From contig OX336389.2 of assembly GCA_946902985.2 (NCBI GenBank), positions 1,078,227,788-1,078,291,787 on the forward strand: a DNA stretch of 64,000 bases. Direction: 5' to 3'. The translations under genes were made by a program, and so were the position numbers. The notes beneath the pieces are model-generated. The model saw nothing but the letters and a program-made list of their open reading frames with translations, was not told where the DNA came from and did no database searches. Shown piece by piece: positions 10,254-20,342 of the stretch (position 1 is the stretch's first letter; each line of letters opens with the position of its first letter). Origin of the DNA: Meconema thalassinum (Eukaryota; Arthropoda; Insecta; Orthoptera; Tettigoniidae).

Positions 10254-11513
10254 CCCAGATTCAAGGTGTGCAGAAAAAGTTAGAAGATCAGATAAAATCT
10301 AACAGCGATATCTGTAAAACATCCCGGAATGAAATAAAACAAAGTGTGAATGAGCTAGGAACCCTATTTGGAAAGGTTGAGGAGAAAGTAGGAACCCTCG
10401 AGAACAAAATCGGTGTAGTTCAGACCGAAGTAACTAAGATGAAAAATCAAAATCAAAAGGATGCGCGGAATATGAAAGGTCAATTTGAGCTGTTTACCGG
10501 GCAGGTAGATGATAACTTAAAGAAGTACGAGGGTGAAATAAATCGAAGATTAGGTATATACGAGGGGCATCTCCAGAGTGAAAGAAAACAAAGAGAGGAC
10601 GAAAATAAGGAAAGTACCCATAAGATAGATGAAATAAGTCAGGGTATTAGTGATGTTCAGGAAACCATCGGAACATTAAAGGTCCAAGTAGGAAAAACTC
10701 ATACTGAAGTAAATCAGGTCCAAGATGAAATGATGAGATTATTTAAGAGCCAAGGGAAAACTGAAGAAAGGCTTGACGGAATTAAAATAGATATGGTCAA
10801 AGGACAAAGAGAAATGGAGAAAAAGATAAAGGAAATACGAGAAGACCTAGATACCAGAGGTGACGTTAAACCAGAAATTATAACAGAACAGGTCATGGTC
10901 ATCAAGAAAGAGGTAGAAGAACACTTAAATGAAATCAGGAATAGCTTCAGGGACGACAAAAACCAACTCAAACGAGAACTGGAAACCATTAAGAAAAATC
11001 AGGAAAGAATTCAAAATGAATTAGGATCCCGGTTGGAGAGGACTGAACATAAGAACAGTCAAATGGAAATCCAACTCATGGCTAATGAAGAAAGTGCCCG
11101 AAGGGAAAGGAAGTTAGAATTTGAGAATCAGGAGGAGTTTCCAAAGACAGGATGGGTAGATTCCCGTGAACAAGGCACAGATACCGATAGGGACTTAGGA
11201 GGGGAGAGCCCTTATAAGAACCCAGGATATCCGATGGCGATGTCAACCCCATACATGAACCAAAAAAATGGTCAGATAATAAACATTATCAAATCGAATG
11301 AGGATAGACCGGTAAAATTTACGGGTAATAACATGTCAATTACTCCAAAATACTGGCTAAAGGAAGTCGCAGAGTACTTAAACGAAATGAAGGTTCCTCA
11401 GGATCGGAGACTGAGAGCTATTGAGAAGCTGTTGGCAGGTGATTGTCTCACCTGGTTCAGAAGCTTCAGGTACACCTTTGATACGGTGGAAGGCTTTAGG
11501 GAAGCCTTTTTAA
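10225..11513 (+). pseudogene. gag: Gag of element B, middle part with start of capsid domain, cut by element C
   Basis: Continuation of gag after the frameshift. It is coiled coil and highly charged to about 11130, then a capsid-like domain starts: DRPVKFTGNNMS, WLKEVAEYLNEM and LLAGDCLTWFRSF. The gag sequence ends at 11509-11513, where FREAFL meets the TTAA target of element C. The frame then runs on into transposon sequence to a stop at 11591-11593, which is not gag. The capsid resumes at 14127 with KRYWAADVQEKLRLDLYSRK, so excision of C would leave one capsid reading frame. Confidence 0.8.
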
Positions 11514-14122
11514 GGGGACCAAGTACTCCCTATACGAACAATGTTAATTTAGTAAAACTTGGGGGTGCTCATCTTCCAAAGTATTGCAGATAGAGCAGTG
11601 AAATTTGATATTGTTGTAACAGTTGCCTTTATCTCTGTGTTAAATGCATTTTAAACAAAATTAGTTCATCCATTTTATTTTATATTTTACTTTTTTCACG
11701 TAAGTAAAAAAAAACTAATTTTTTTCTTGCACATGAATTTTTTATGAACAAAGTATGAATTAGTTTATAATGAATTTGTGTTTAACATGGAGATCAGTGT
11801 TAGTTTCAAAAGTGGTATTAGTTTTAGCCTTGTATCTTTCGTAGTTTCCAAGATGAGCACCCCACACCAAAAAATAATAATGTTTCCAGATATTTAACTT
11901 CAAAGTTAAGGTAGAAAAGAACATGTACTTTTTGTGGTTTAAAACTTTCCAGCTCCATACTCTGGATCATCCATGTCTTCCTTCCTCCGTTTGGCTCCTC
12001 TCCTTTTCTTTCTTGCTTCTTTGGTCATCTGTTGTGCCTGTCGATCAGCATTTTTCACACGCACGTCATCCATTTTCTGAAGCTGATGTATGGTGTTAAG
12101 GCCAGGTTCAATCCCTAGGTGCGCAAGCACTTGTGCTTTTCCAATGTTTCCCATGTTGAAGCACAGAACACTTTCCAGCACCCCAATTTTAAGGGTATCA
12201 TACCCAACAAACACATTCTTGGGTATTATAGTCCATATAATGTTGTTAAACGACTCATTCGGGTTCTGGGTTTTGCCATGTAAGCATTTTCTTAGCAGGT
12301 CTGGGTGAGCCAAATCCCGATATATGGGTTTTATGGCATGTAAAATAGGCTCAGGAAGGCCATGGTGCTTGTAGTTTGCCCTTTCAGAAGAATTATACTT
12401 ACACCATGAATCTGTTGGGCAGAGTCCATGTTGAGGTTGATTGTCTGTCGAGAGCTTATGAAAATATGTGCACCACACTGCTTTTCTCATCTTTTCCAAG
12501 TCATGCACATTTTCTCTTATGGCTTTACCATAATACTCCTGCAGCCTGTCAATTGCACTACCAGATAATCTGTTTACTCCCCCAATACCTTTGCCATCGG
12601 CTAATTTCTTCCCCTTCCTGTCTTGAACCAATCGTCTTAGCCTGGACCCCATTCTTTTGTGAACATGCCCAATGCACTCTAACTTTTGTATGTTAATGTT
12701 TTCACCATAGGGATGACATGAAACAACCTTACTAAACCCCTTACTGTCACCATCCCCCAAGTATTTTACATATTTCAAACCTCTACTTTGCTCTGATCTC
12801 TGAAACATGCGAACTGCCCCTTCAGCCTCCATAGCACCACTTGTTCCTTGAAAATTTGCACCACATTTTTCATGACTGTTTCCACTCTTTTTACATACCA
12901 TACAATATTTTGTAAGGCATTCAATATCTAGCACTTTCCCAGTGTCTACACTAGTTGCAGTTACAACTCCATTCAATGAAGTGTGACCTCGCTTCTGCCA
13001 GCTTCCATCTATAGCAACTGCTATTTCATTTGAACCACTGTTCTCTAGTATAGCTTCTTCTGCTGCGGACTTCATACAGACTTCTGCAACTTTCTCAAGT
13101 GACTGCAAAATAACTTTGTTTACAGAATGAAACTTAGTTGGAGGGGCTGGGGTATTTAATAATGAACACAGTGTCCTACTGGCTGCACTGCCCTTCCCAA
13201 TACACCTCATACCATACACAAACCTCAGGTTAATTTCATGACCTCTATCTGTCTGCTTGGATGTGCTGAATTGATACTCCCTTTCACAATTATCACATTT
13301 TATACATATGACACTAGCAAGGCCCATTCGTTTGTCAGTGTTTTCATGCACAGATATGCAATCCACATGATTACAATACTTACACTCTACAAATTGTCTC
13401 AAAGCTTCAGACAGCAATTCAATATCTACAAACTGAAAACCTGTGGTCACTTTATTTACATCTGTATTACTGTTGCCAAATTTATTAAACATAGAACTTG
13501 AAGAAGAAATTTTCCTCCTTGATGCACTTGAAGGACTATCTGTGCAGTCAGTTTGAGTGGACCCACTGTTGCTTGTAGGCCTAACCTCACTTTCAATATT
13601 ATTTCCTTCACTGTTTCTTACACTTCCACTACCTGCACCACTACATTTATTACTCCTTAAAGATGTATTCTTGTTCTTATACTGATTTCCATGAGTTTTT
13701 CTTCGGCCAAATTTCTTAACATTACCCATTTTTCTCCGGCAAACAAGATAATATGGTTTGTATCAAAACAAATAACTCCCTGTGTTATGGATCAAAATAT
13801 ACCAACTCCCTGTGTAAAAACAAATGAAGGTGACATAAAGACAGTAAGACCAACTTCAGCTACGTTAATTCCTCTTTAAAACGAGGGTACGCACATCAAT
13901 CTGACACAAAAAGTAACGGAATAGAAGTTGATAAAGTGAACTTCATATGAAAAAGGGGCGTCACCAAGGTTACAAGCATGCACTAATTGTTAAAAATGAG
14001 ACATTTCCAGATGGATTTAGGATATGAAACTCCATAATTACATTTATTAGACATCTCTCAGCATAAAAGTGAAAAAAAATAAAAAAATAAAAATTCATCC
14101 CATTTAAGGGTACTTGGTTCCC
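11514..14122 (-). mobile_element. Element C: DNA transposon with TTAA target duplication, Kolobok/Mutator-like
   Basis: TTAA flanks both ends (11510-11513 and 14123-14126), and the host gag frame closes perfectly when one copy plus the insert is removed. Terminal inverted repeats begin GGGGACCAAGTAC on the left and GGGAACCAAGTAC on the complement of the right, 13 bp with one mismatch, and partly extend further. The 2609-bp element contains a single intact transposase on the minus strand. A TTAA duplication, G-rich termini and a Mutator-like DDE domain fit the Kolobok superfamily. The superfamily name is my assignment and needs a database search. Confidence 0.88.
11939..13729 (-). CDS. Transposase of element C (Mutator-like/Kolobok DDE family)
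   Basis: Intact 596-residue frame starting MGNVKKFGRRK. It has a low-complexity Ser/Asn-rich N-terminus (1-95), a cysteine-rich region (CKYC at 116-119, CIKCDNC at 142-148) likely to bind zinc, then an RNase-H-fold core. Putative catalytic residues are D241 in VAIDGSW, D326 or D328 in YLGDGDSKGF and E492 in NPNESFNNIIW. A C-x2-H motif (C352, H355 in ECIGHVHKRM) lies between, as described for Mutator/Kolobok transposases. The lysine/arginine-rich C-terminus (from ~570) may be a nuclear signal. No internal stop is present and the ends are nearly perfect, so this copy could be active. It lies inside a dead retrotransposon and has no host partner gene. Confidence 0.85.
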   Translation of the reverse strand: MGNVKKFGRRKTHGNQYKNKNTSLRSNKCSGAGSGSVRNSEGNNIESEVRPTSNSGSTQTDCTDSPSSASRRKISSSSSMFNKFGNSNTDVNKVTTGFQFVDIELLSEALRQFVECKYCNHVDCISVHENTDKRMGLASVICIKCDNCEREYQFSTSKQTDRGHEINLRFVYGMRCIGKGSAASRTLCSLLNTPAPPTKFHSVNKVILQSLEKVAEVCMKSAAEEAILENSGSNEIAVAIDGSWQKRGHTSLNGVVTATSVDTGKVLDIECLTKYCMVCKKSGNSHEKCGANFQGTSGAMEAEGAVRMFQRSEQSRGLKYVKYLGDGDSKGFSKVVSCHPYGENINIQKLECIGHVHKRMGSRLRRLVQDRKGKKLADGKGIGGVNRLSGSAIDRLQEYYGKAIRENVHDLEKMRKAVWCTYFHKLSTDNQPQHGLCPTDSWCKYNSSERANYKHHGLPEPILHAIKPIYRDLAHPDLLRKCLHGKTQNPNESFNNIIWTIIPKNVFVGYDTLKIGVLESVLCFNMGNIGKAQVLAHLGIEPGLNTIHQLQKMDDVRVKNADRQAQQMTKEARKKRRGAKRRKEDMDDPEYGAGKF

Positions 14123-14126
14123 TTAA

Positions 14127-14623
14127 AACGATATTGGGCAGCAGACGTCCAGGAGAAATTGAGGCTAGATCTGTACTCTAGGAAGTACAGCACAAATGCA
14201 CCAACTAAGTACTCGGAATTTTTTACCGCTCAGCTGTGTAAATTCCGCGAACTTGATATTGCTCCAGCTGAGAACGACCTGTGTGCCGCCATTGCAAGAC
14301 AACTTCCATATGCGATTCAGAGACTATTAATCTCATCCAAAGCCAGAAGTGCTGTGGAAGTGGAGAGTGTATTACGTCAATTAGACATGACGACGTCACA
14401 CGTAACTCCTAGGCACCAAAGACAGACTGAACAGGTACACATGGCCAGCAGTCAGGAAACCAGAGAAAAACTATCGACCAGGAATCAGTCCACCAGCACG
14501 GATACTCAAGGACTAGGTCGAGAGTATGGGCACCAAGAGCCTAGAGGAATCCAGCCATACTACAGAGGAGGATATCGAGGAAGAAATCCTAGGAATACGG
14601 GTTATAGGCAACAAGAGAGATGA
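14127..14623 (+). pseudogene. gag: Gag of element B, C-terminal part
   Basis: It resumes the capsid domain right after element C and continues to an arginine/glycine-rich tail (RGGYRGRNPRNTGYRQQER). There is no CCHC knuckle, as in element A. The frame stops at TGA 14621-14623, but the sequence after it stays open in the same frame and flows straight into the protease/RT frame. Either the TGA is a decayed CGA arginine codon (a CpG transition in an Arg-rich tract) or it is a read-through stop separating Gag from Gag-Pol. I favour decay, since neither context is a known read-through signal. Confidence 0.75.
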
Positions 14624-17176
14624 CCCTATAACAATAACCATCAGAGGCAAGAAAACAGAAAGAAATGGGAGAATTATCCCAGAAGGAACGTAAGGCCAGA
14701 GGATAGGGATGACGAATATCGGGCCGAAATAGAGGAAAGATATCAGGAAAGTCTTCGTTATATGAACGAACGACCAGACGAACCTGAAAGGCAAAAAGTC
14801 CGTTGGAGTGAGGCAATCAAGAACCGGAAATCACCCGACCGACTAGATGGAGCTCAAAGCTTGGAACTACAAGCTCAGTTAAAGAATGAGGGAAAAGGGA
14901 GCCCTCAGGATAAAAAAACTCCAAATTTAAATCGTCAAAAGTGGAAACATACTAGGAGCTGGGAGGAGGTAGAAATTGTGAATTGGATAGCAAGACCAGA
15001 TGAGCTAAATAATGAGGATGTGGAAGGAATCCCACCTATCAAAAGAGAATTGCCCATTATTATGCTCAGGATAGAAGGATTACTGGTCAGGGCATTGATT
15101 GATACCGGATCAACAATAAGTTTAATTACTCAAACCCTTCTGAATGAATTGGAAACAAGAGGCCGCGTATTAAAAATCCCCACATCAAGTGTAAAGATTA
15201 AGGGAATTATCCCTGAAAAATCTTTAACATGCAAATTTCAGGTATACATTGATCTGATCATGGGTAACACTGAAATTTCGCAATGCTTTTTGCTGGTAAA
15301 TCAATTACCGTATAATGTGATATTAGGTATTGATTTTATCCGTGAGAACAAGGTCATCATAGACCTAGCGCAAAACTGCATTAGAATCCAAAGAGAGGAT
15401 GTGGATGAACAAAATATTAACCTACAGGAACAGGATGTGAAAATAGGAGAACAGGTATGGCATGTGGAAGAAGTAACAGAAGAAGGTTGCAAGGACATAG
15501 AAAAGATATTAGAAGTCCTCAACATAGAACTCGAAGATAATTTGGAAACTGAGTTCGAGACCAACCTGTCAGGAAAAGTAGAGGAAGCTAAAGTGAGCCT
15601 CGAAAATAAGGAACAATTAAAGAAATTATTATCGAATTTTAGGGACGTATTTGATTCCAAGCCAGGGAAGATTGAAAATTTTAAATACGCGTTCCAAGTC
15701 AATGATTGGGCACCGTTCAGACAAAAACCATACCCGGTTGCGGAAAAACATTACCCACAAACTAAGAAAACACTGCAGGAGATGATGAATGCAGGTGTTA
15801 TAGAAAAGATGGCGACACCATATGTTAGTCCATTAGTGATTGTGAGTAAACCGGATGGCTCAGTAAGGGTGTGTCTAGATGCCAGAAATTTAAATGCAAA
15901 AATCATACCAGAAAATGATTCGGCACCACCCATAAAAGAAATACTGAGGAAGTTCAAAAGCAAGAAGATTTTCACAAATATTGACATGACTTCTTCGTAT
16001 CATCATCTCGAACTGGAAGAGAAAACCAGCTTGTTGACTGGATTTCAGTTCGACCAACAAACCTATTGTTTTAGGAGATGTCCGTTTGGATTGAAGACCG
16101 CGGGATCTGCCTTAATAAGAGCGCTTGATCGAAACTTGTCAGAGGAAGTGAAAGATTGCACTATCCGTTATGTGGATGATATTTTGCTTACCTCGGAGAA
16201 CATTGAGGAACATTTAGAAAAATTGAAGAAATTATTGGAAGACTTAAGAAGGGCAAATTTTAAAATCAATTTAAAGAAGTCAAATTTTTGTCAAAGGCAA
16301 GTAACATTTTTAGGGCATGTGATTGATAAGGATGGTGTTAAACCAAATCCATGCAAATTGGAATCGATAAGGGATTTTCCGAGGCCTTTGAAGGTGAAGA
16401 ACGTTCGCCAGTTTTTGGGATTGATTGGTTTCTTCTCAGGACATTGTCCATCATACACAAAAACTGTTGCACCACTACAGGACCTTCTGAAGAAGGGGGG
16501 CAAGTGGAAATGGACGGAGGAAACAGAAAAAGCATTCGTGGAGGCCAAGGAAATGCTCTTAAACTATGTGAAGCTAGGATATCCTGATTTTAATCAGAAA
16601 TTTATAATTCAAACAGATGCATCCCAGATTGGAATAGGGGCAATGCTATATCAGGAAAACCCGGATAACCCTGATAAGAAAAATTATCTAGCTTTCACAA
16701 GTCGGAGACTGAAACCACACGAGAAAAATTATACGATCAGCGAAATCGAGCTGTTAGCGATATTGCACGCGTTGCAATGTTGGCGAAAGATCGTATATGG
16801 GTTTCAGGTCATTCTAAGAACGGATCATAAAGCCTTAACCTTTTTGATGAAGACTGATCTAGCCAGTCAAAGGTTGATGCGTTGGGCTTTATATATTCAA
16901 CAGTTTGATGTAAAGATAGAATACTGCCCAGGAAAAGAAAATTTAGTTCCAGACTATTTAAGTAGACAGCCAGAGTCCACAGAAGAGGAAGTAATGGCTA
17001 TTGATTTGGAAGACAGGGATCAGCGTACTCTAAATGAGTTAAGGAGCATTAGTCAACGGCAACGTGAGGATCCATGGATGAACATGCTCATATCTTTCCT
17101 TGAGGGAAGTTTGATAAGGGGAACACCAGCGTACACGGAAGCTAATAAGATAGCTCAAGATAAAAACATTTTATAA
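14624..17176 (+). CDS. pol: Pol of element B: aspartic protease, reverse transcriptase and RNase H
   Basis: The frame is open from the base after the TGA; the first ATG is at 14762. The protease active site is ALIDTGSTISLI (about residue 112 counted from that ATG). The RT has IDMTSSYHHLEL (motif A), PFGLKTAGSA (motif B) and IRYVDDILLTSE (catalytic YVDD, about residue 468), then FLGHVIDKDGVKPNP, typical of Ty3/Gypsy. RNase H has FIIQTDASQIGIGAML, ISEIELLAILHAL and LRTDHKALTFL. The domain set is complete and all catalytic residues seen are normal. The frame breaks at 17176 after a run of five A's: reading shifts by +1 into integrase, best explained by one inserted A. Confidence 0.9.
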   Translation, partial: PYNNNHQRQENRKKWENYPRRNVRPEDRDDEYRAEIEERYQESLRYMNERPDEPERQKVRWSEAIKNRKSPDRLDGAQSLELQAQLKNEGKGSPQDKKTPNLNRQKWKHTRSWEEVEIVNWIARPDELNNEDVEGIPPIKRELPIIMLRIEGLLVRALIDTGSTISLITQTLLNELETRGRVLKIPTSSVKIKGIIPEKSLTCKFQVYIDLIMGNTEISQCFLLVNQLPYNVILGIDFIRENKVIIDLAQNCIRIQREDVDEQNINLQEQDVKIGEQVWHVEEVTEEGCKDIEKILEVLNIELEDNLETEFETNLSGKVEEAKVSLENKEQLKKLLSNFRDVFDSKPGKIENFKYAFQVNDWAPFRQKPYPVAEKHYPQTKKTLQEMMNAGVIEKMATPYVSPLVIVSKPDGSVRVCLDARNLNAKIIPENDSAPPIKEILRKFKSKKIFTNIDMTSSYHHLELEEKTSLLTGFQFDQQTYCFRRCPFGLKTAGSALIRALDRNLSEEVKDCTIRYVDDILLTSENIEEHLEKLKKLLEDLRRANFKINLKKSNFCQRQVTFLGHVIDKDGVKPNPCKLESIRDFPRPLKVKNVRQFLGLIGFFSGHCPSYTKTVAPLQDLLKKGGKWKWTEETEKAFVEAKEMLLNYVKLGYPDFNQKFIIQTDASQIGIGAMLYQENPDNPDKKNYLAFTSRRLKPHEKNYTISEIELLAILHALQCWRKIVYGFQVILRTDHKALTFLMKTDLASQRLMRWALYIQQFDVKIEYCPGKENLVPDYLSRQPESTEEEVMAIDLEDRDQRTLNELRSISQRQREDPWMNMLISFLEGSLIRGTPAYTEANKIAQDKNIL

Positions 17177-18125
17177 TGGATTATTATATAAGTTTGTGGA
17201 CTCTGACCATACACGATTAAGGATTGTTGTACCTGCAATTTTGCAGAGGAAAATAGTATGGTTAGCCCATAGATCGTTCGGACATATGGGAGTCGACAAA
17301 ACAGTCTCGATGCTGAAAGAAGCATTTGTATGGCCGAGACTGAGAGAAACTGTAAGGGACACGCTAAAGACATGTGATCTATGTCAAAGGATCAAACCAA
17401 ATGCATTTCTGATGAGACAAAAGCCTATACCATTGTTGCCCGAAAGGCCAGGTCAAATCATATCTATTGATAACTTCGGACCTTTGCCAAAGGCAAGAAG
17501 AGGAAATCGACACATAATGGTGGCTATGGATGTCTTCACTAAAATGGTTGTCCTTGCTCCCATACAGAAGACTAGTACCAAACAGGTGCTAAAACGACTC
17601 AAAGAAAAAGTGATACCGATTCTGGGAAAACCTGAGAATTTGTTGTCGGATCATGGTAGTTGTTTCACCAGTATAGTGTTCAGACAAGAATTAGAAAGAC
17701 TTGGAATACGTCAGATTTTGTCAAGTATTCGCCATCCTGAGGCAAATCCTGTAGAAAGAGTGATGAGGGAGACGGCCAAGTATTGTAGAATATACTGTGC
17801 CGAAGAAAATTGGAAGTGGATAGATATCTTGGATATTATCGAATTTTGCATAAACAACACAATCCATGAATCTACGGGAGAGATACCAATAACGTTACAT
17901 CGGAATGAGCAACCAGAGAGACCTTGGAGTCTGGTAATTCCTAGACCAGCAGACGCTCAGCCTGGAAGAGATGTACGTATAAGAAGAACCTTTGAGCATC
18001 TAAAAGCTCAAGCCGACAGGAGACAAAGAAGAAATAGGCACAAGAGGTATCATCGGCCACTATTAGCAGGGGAAATGGTGTTAGTAAAAAGACCAGCCAT
18101 TTCAGATCCAGGGAACCGCGTGTAA
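17177..18125 (+). pseudogene. pol: Integrase of element B, zinc finger and DDE core (frameshifted from pol)
   Basis: It continues pol in the next frame. The H-H-C-C finger reads HRSFGHMG...CDLCQRIKP. The rve core has the three catalytic acids in ISIDNFGP, NLLSDHGSCF and ANPVERVMRETAK. An arginine-rich stretch follows (RRTFEHLKAQADRRQRRNR). Its frame stops at 18123-18125 (GNRV then TAA), where the next base shift would continue the protein. All catalytic residues are intact, so the lesions are frameshifts only. No separate start is credible; in a working copy this is part of one Gag-Pol polyprotein. Confidence 0.88.
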
Positions 18126-18522
18126 AAAAGTTCCAGAAACTGTACCACGGACCTATCAAATAATAAGGGATTTGAGAAATAATGCCTATAGAATTCGGCA
18201 CTGTGAAACGAATCACGAAGTGCCCATGAATTCAGCAAATTTAAAAGTGTATTACCCTCCCGAAGACTTCGATGAAGCCAATGAACAAGCCCTGGTAATG
18301 GAAACATTTAGAGATGAAGAATCCACTTTTGATAGAAACGAGAATGAGATAGACAAAGGAAACAAAGCTCAAACATTCGAGTGCGAATGCGAATTGGAGA
18401 AATTATATTGGGAAATAAAAGAAATAATTGATTTTATTGAAGAAGAAAATTTCAATTTAAGGAAGGAGAATGATGAAATAAAGGAACGGGTAGGGATAGA
18501 CCACACCCGTAAAGAAGAATGA
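18126..18522 (+). pseudogene. pol: Integrase C-terminal GPY/F module and acidic tail of element B
   Basis: In the frame after 18125 the sequence reads KKFQKLYHGPY, then a missing base near 18155 shifts again into the frame that carries NAYRIRHCETNHEVPMNSANLK. This is the usual end of a Ty3/Gypsy integrase (GPY/F module). A Glu-rich segment, FDEANEQALVMETFRDEEST and onward, runs to the stop at 18522. Two single-base lesions within 40 bp, both in short homopolymers, could be decay or assembly error. No envelope gene follows. Confidence 0.75.
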
Positions 18523-18745
18523 GGTTCTGGAAACCTGAAGTACAGACAAATAAAAAGGGGAAAGAAAGGGTAGGGACAGAGCGTACCCAACCGACACAAT
18601 TACCGGATATGACTAAAAAAATGAAAGAAATCAAATTATCGTGGGATTTTTAAGGAAGAAAAATCGACTATTAAAGGAAAAATAAGATTTTTTTTTGGAT
18701 AATTAAAATAAATTTTCTCAAAAGTTTTCGAAAAATTATTTACCT

Positions 18746-18759
18746 AAGGAGGGGAGAGA
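18746..18759 (+). other. Polypurine tract of element B
   Basis: AAGGAGGGGAGAGA is immediately followed by TGAACTCATG, the first bases of the 3' LTR. A pure purine run ending at a TG is the standard primer for plus-strand synthesis. It sets the LTR start at 18760. Confidence 0.8.
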
Positions 18760-20150
18760 TGAACTCATGTACCATAGGCTTCAAAGGGAGTCGAATCCAT
18801 GTACTGTGAGAAAGGAATGAAAGAATCATACAGTCTCTAAGGGAACGGAGAGAGATTTCAAGCCAGGATTATAGCCTAACATTGTGCAAGCGCTAGGGCC
18901 AGGTGTTCCTATGATGAGCTCATGCCTCTTGACATTTATAAGGAGCCAGTCATGGATATTATTAGAACGAGTGGAAAGTTTGGACTGTAAGACGAAGAAG
19001 CCTGACTCGGAAAATGCTCTAACGTTGCAGGAAAATGGCAACCTCGCTGCTGAGTCAGAACAGGAATAATTAAATTTAACCCGTTTACGAGTATAAAAAT
19101 AAGTAAACAGATACAGTACGGTGAATCATTTTGGATTAGAGATTTTTGTGTAAAGAAAAACCTGGTAATAATTGCACAGAAAAAAACTGCAAACGCAAGT
19201 ATACGTCATTGGGGGTTCACCGGGACCCAAAGAGTGGGAGAATTAAAAATGAACAGCACCACCCACACAGTTGAGGACGAGAAATTAATTAATATCTCGG
19301 AAATGCACGATTGATTTCCATGCACAGGAAGATTATTTTACATTTGGAAGACGAGCTTTCTGGAGATATGATTTTTATAATTGTGCGACAATTAGTTCAA
19401 AAGTTGGTCACGAAAAGGACTAGGATTTTATCTTTTTGTGACTGAAAGGTATAAAACTCCTGGCCTCACCAAGCCAATCATGCAGTTTTCGACAGCCCAG
19501 GGGGTCGTTACGCTGGAGCATCATAATCAATCAGTCTACGAGCATTCCGTGAGCGGAAGTGCTGCACCACATCGTATACGCAGTATTCAAGAGCCCGTGA
19601 GGGGGACGTTAAGCTGTATCAGACATCGATCCAGAACCTGAGGGAGGTTACTTTGATCACAGTTCGTCGTAGCACGTCTTGATGTAGGCAATTCGCGCTA
19701 CAATTTCAAGTAGTAAATTCAAAAAAACACAGTTCGACAAGAGACTCCTGTGGGAGGCTATGCTACAAGTTCGCCGAGTGTAGACCAGTTACGATATAAG
19801 TACGCTACGCTGATGGTTAGCAGTTTGAGACTTTGAAGAGTCCTAAATTATAAAGAACATTAAATATACGGACTTTAAAGCAATATCGCCAAAGTAAGAT
19901 ACAGCGATCAGTAGGGAACTTCGAGTTCCAGAAAAACAATAGTTCGATACAGTTACGAAGTTATAAGAACTCCAACAAATAAACGGCGTTATGTCCAGTA
20001 AAGACATTGTTAAGGACACTAAGTCCTGTAAAGGACAAGAATAAATAGTAATTACGATCGCGAAAGATAGAAGTTCAAGCGAAAGGAACTTAGGAACTTA
20101 GGTTCGAAACCAGAGGGAAAACGTACTCTAGTGAGAAAACGTCAAAAATA

Positions 20151-20324
20151 TACGATAGACAGTATACGGTCCTCGAAGGGAGGCCAAGATATAGAGAAAC
20201 TATAGGGTACGATAGACAGTATACGGTCCTCGAAAGGAGGCCAAGATATAGAAACTATAGGGTACGATAGACAGTGTACGGTCCTCGAAGGGAGGCCAAG
20301 ATATAGAAACTATGGGGTGCGATA
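20151..20324 (+). repeat. Three tandem 55-57-bp repeats, 3' LTR copy
   Basis: Units start at 20151, 20208 and 20263, with a partial fourth at 20318. The order and the longer first unit match 237-410, so the array predates the insertion of B. Differences are single substitutions. Confidence 0.85.
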
Positions 20325-20332
20325 GACCACCG

Positions 20333-20342
20333 TATATAAATA
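20333..20342 (+). promoter_or_regulatory. TATA box of element B 3' LTR
   Basis: TATATAAATA, same spacing from the tandem repeats as at 419. This LTR is uninterrupted, so this is the B promoter most likely to be functional. It would read rightward out of B into the flank beyond 22700. Confidence 0.65.

Noticed and set aside
17150..17180. Programmed frameshift between RNase H and integrase of element B
   Set aside because: The A run is not in a slippery phase and the shift needed is +1; one extra A explains it better.
18126..18745. Envelope gene in element B
   Set aside because: The sequence after integrase is an acidic Pol tail with a stop at 18522; no signal peptide, transmembrane segment or furin site is seen.
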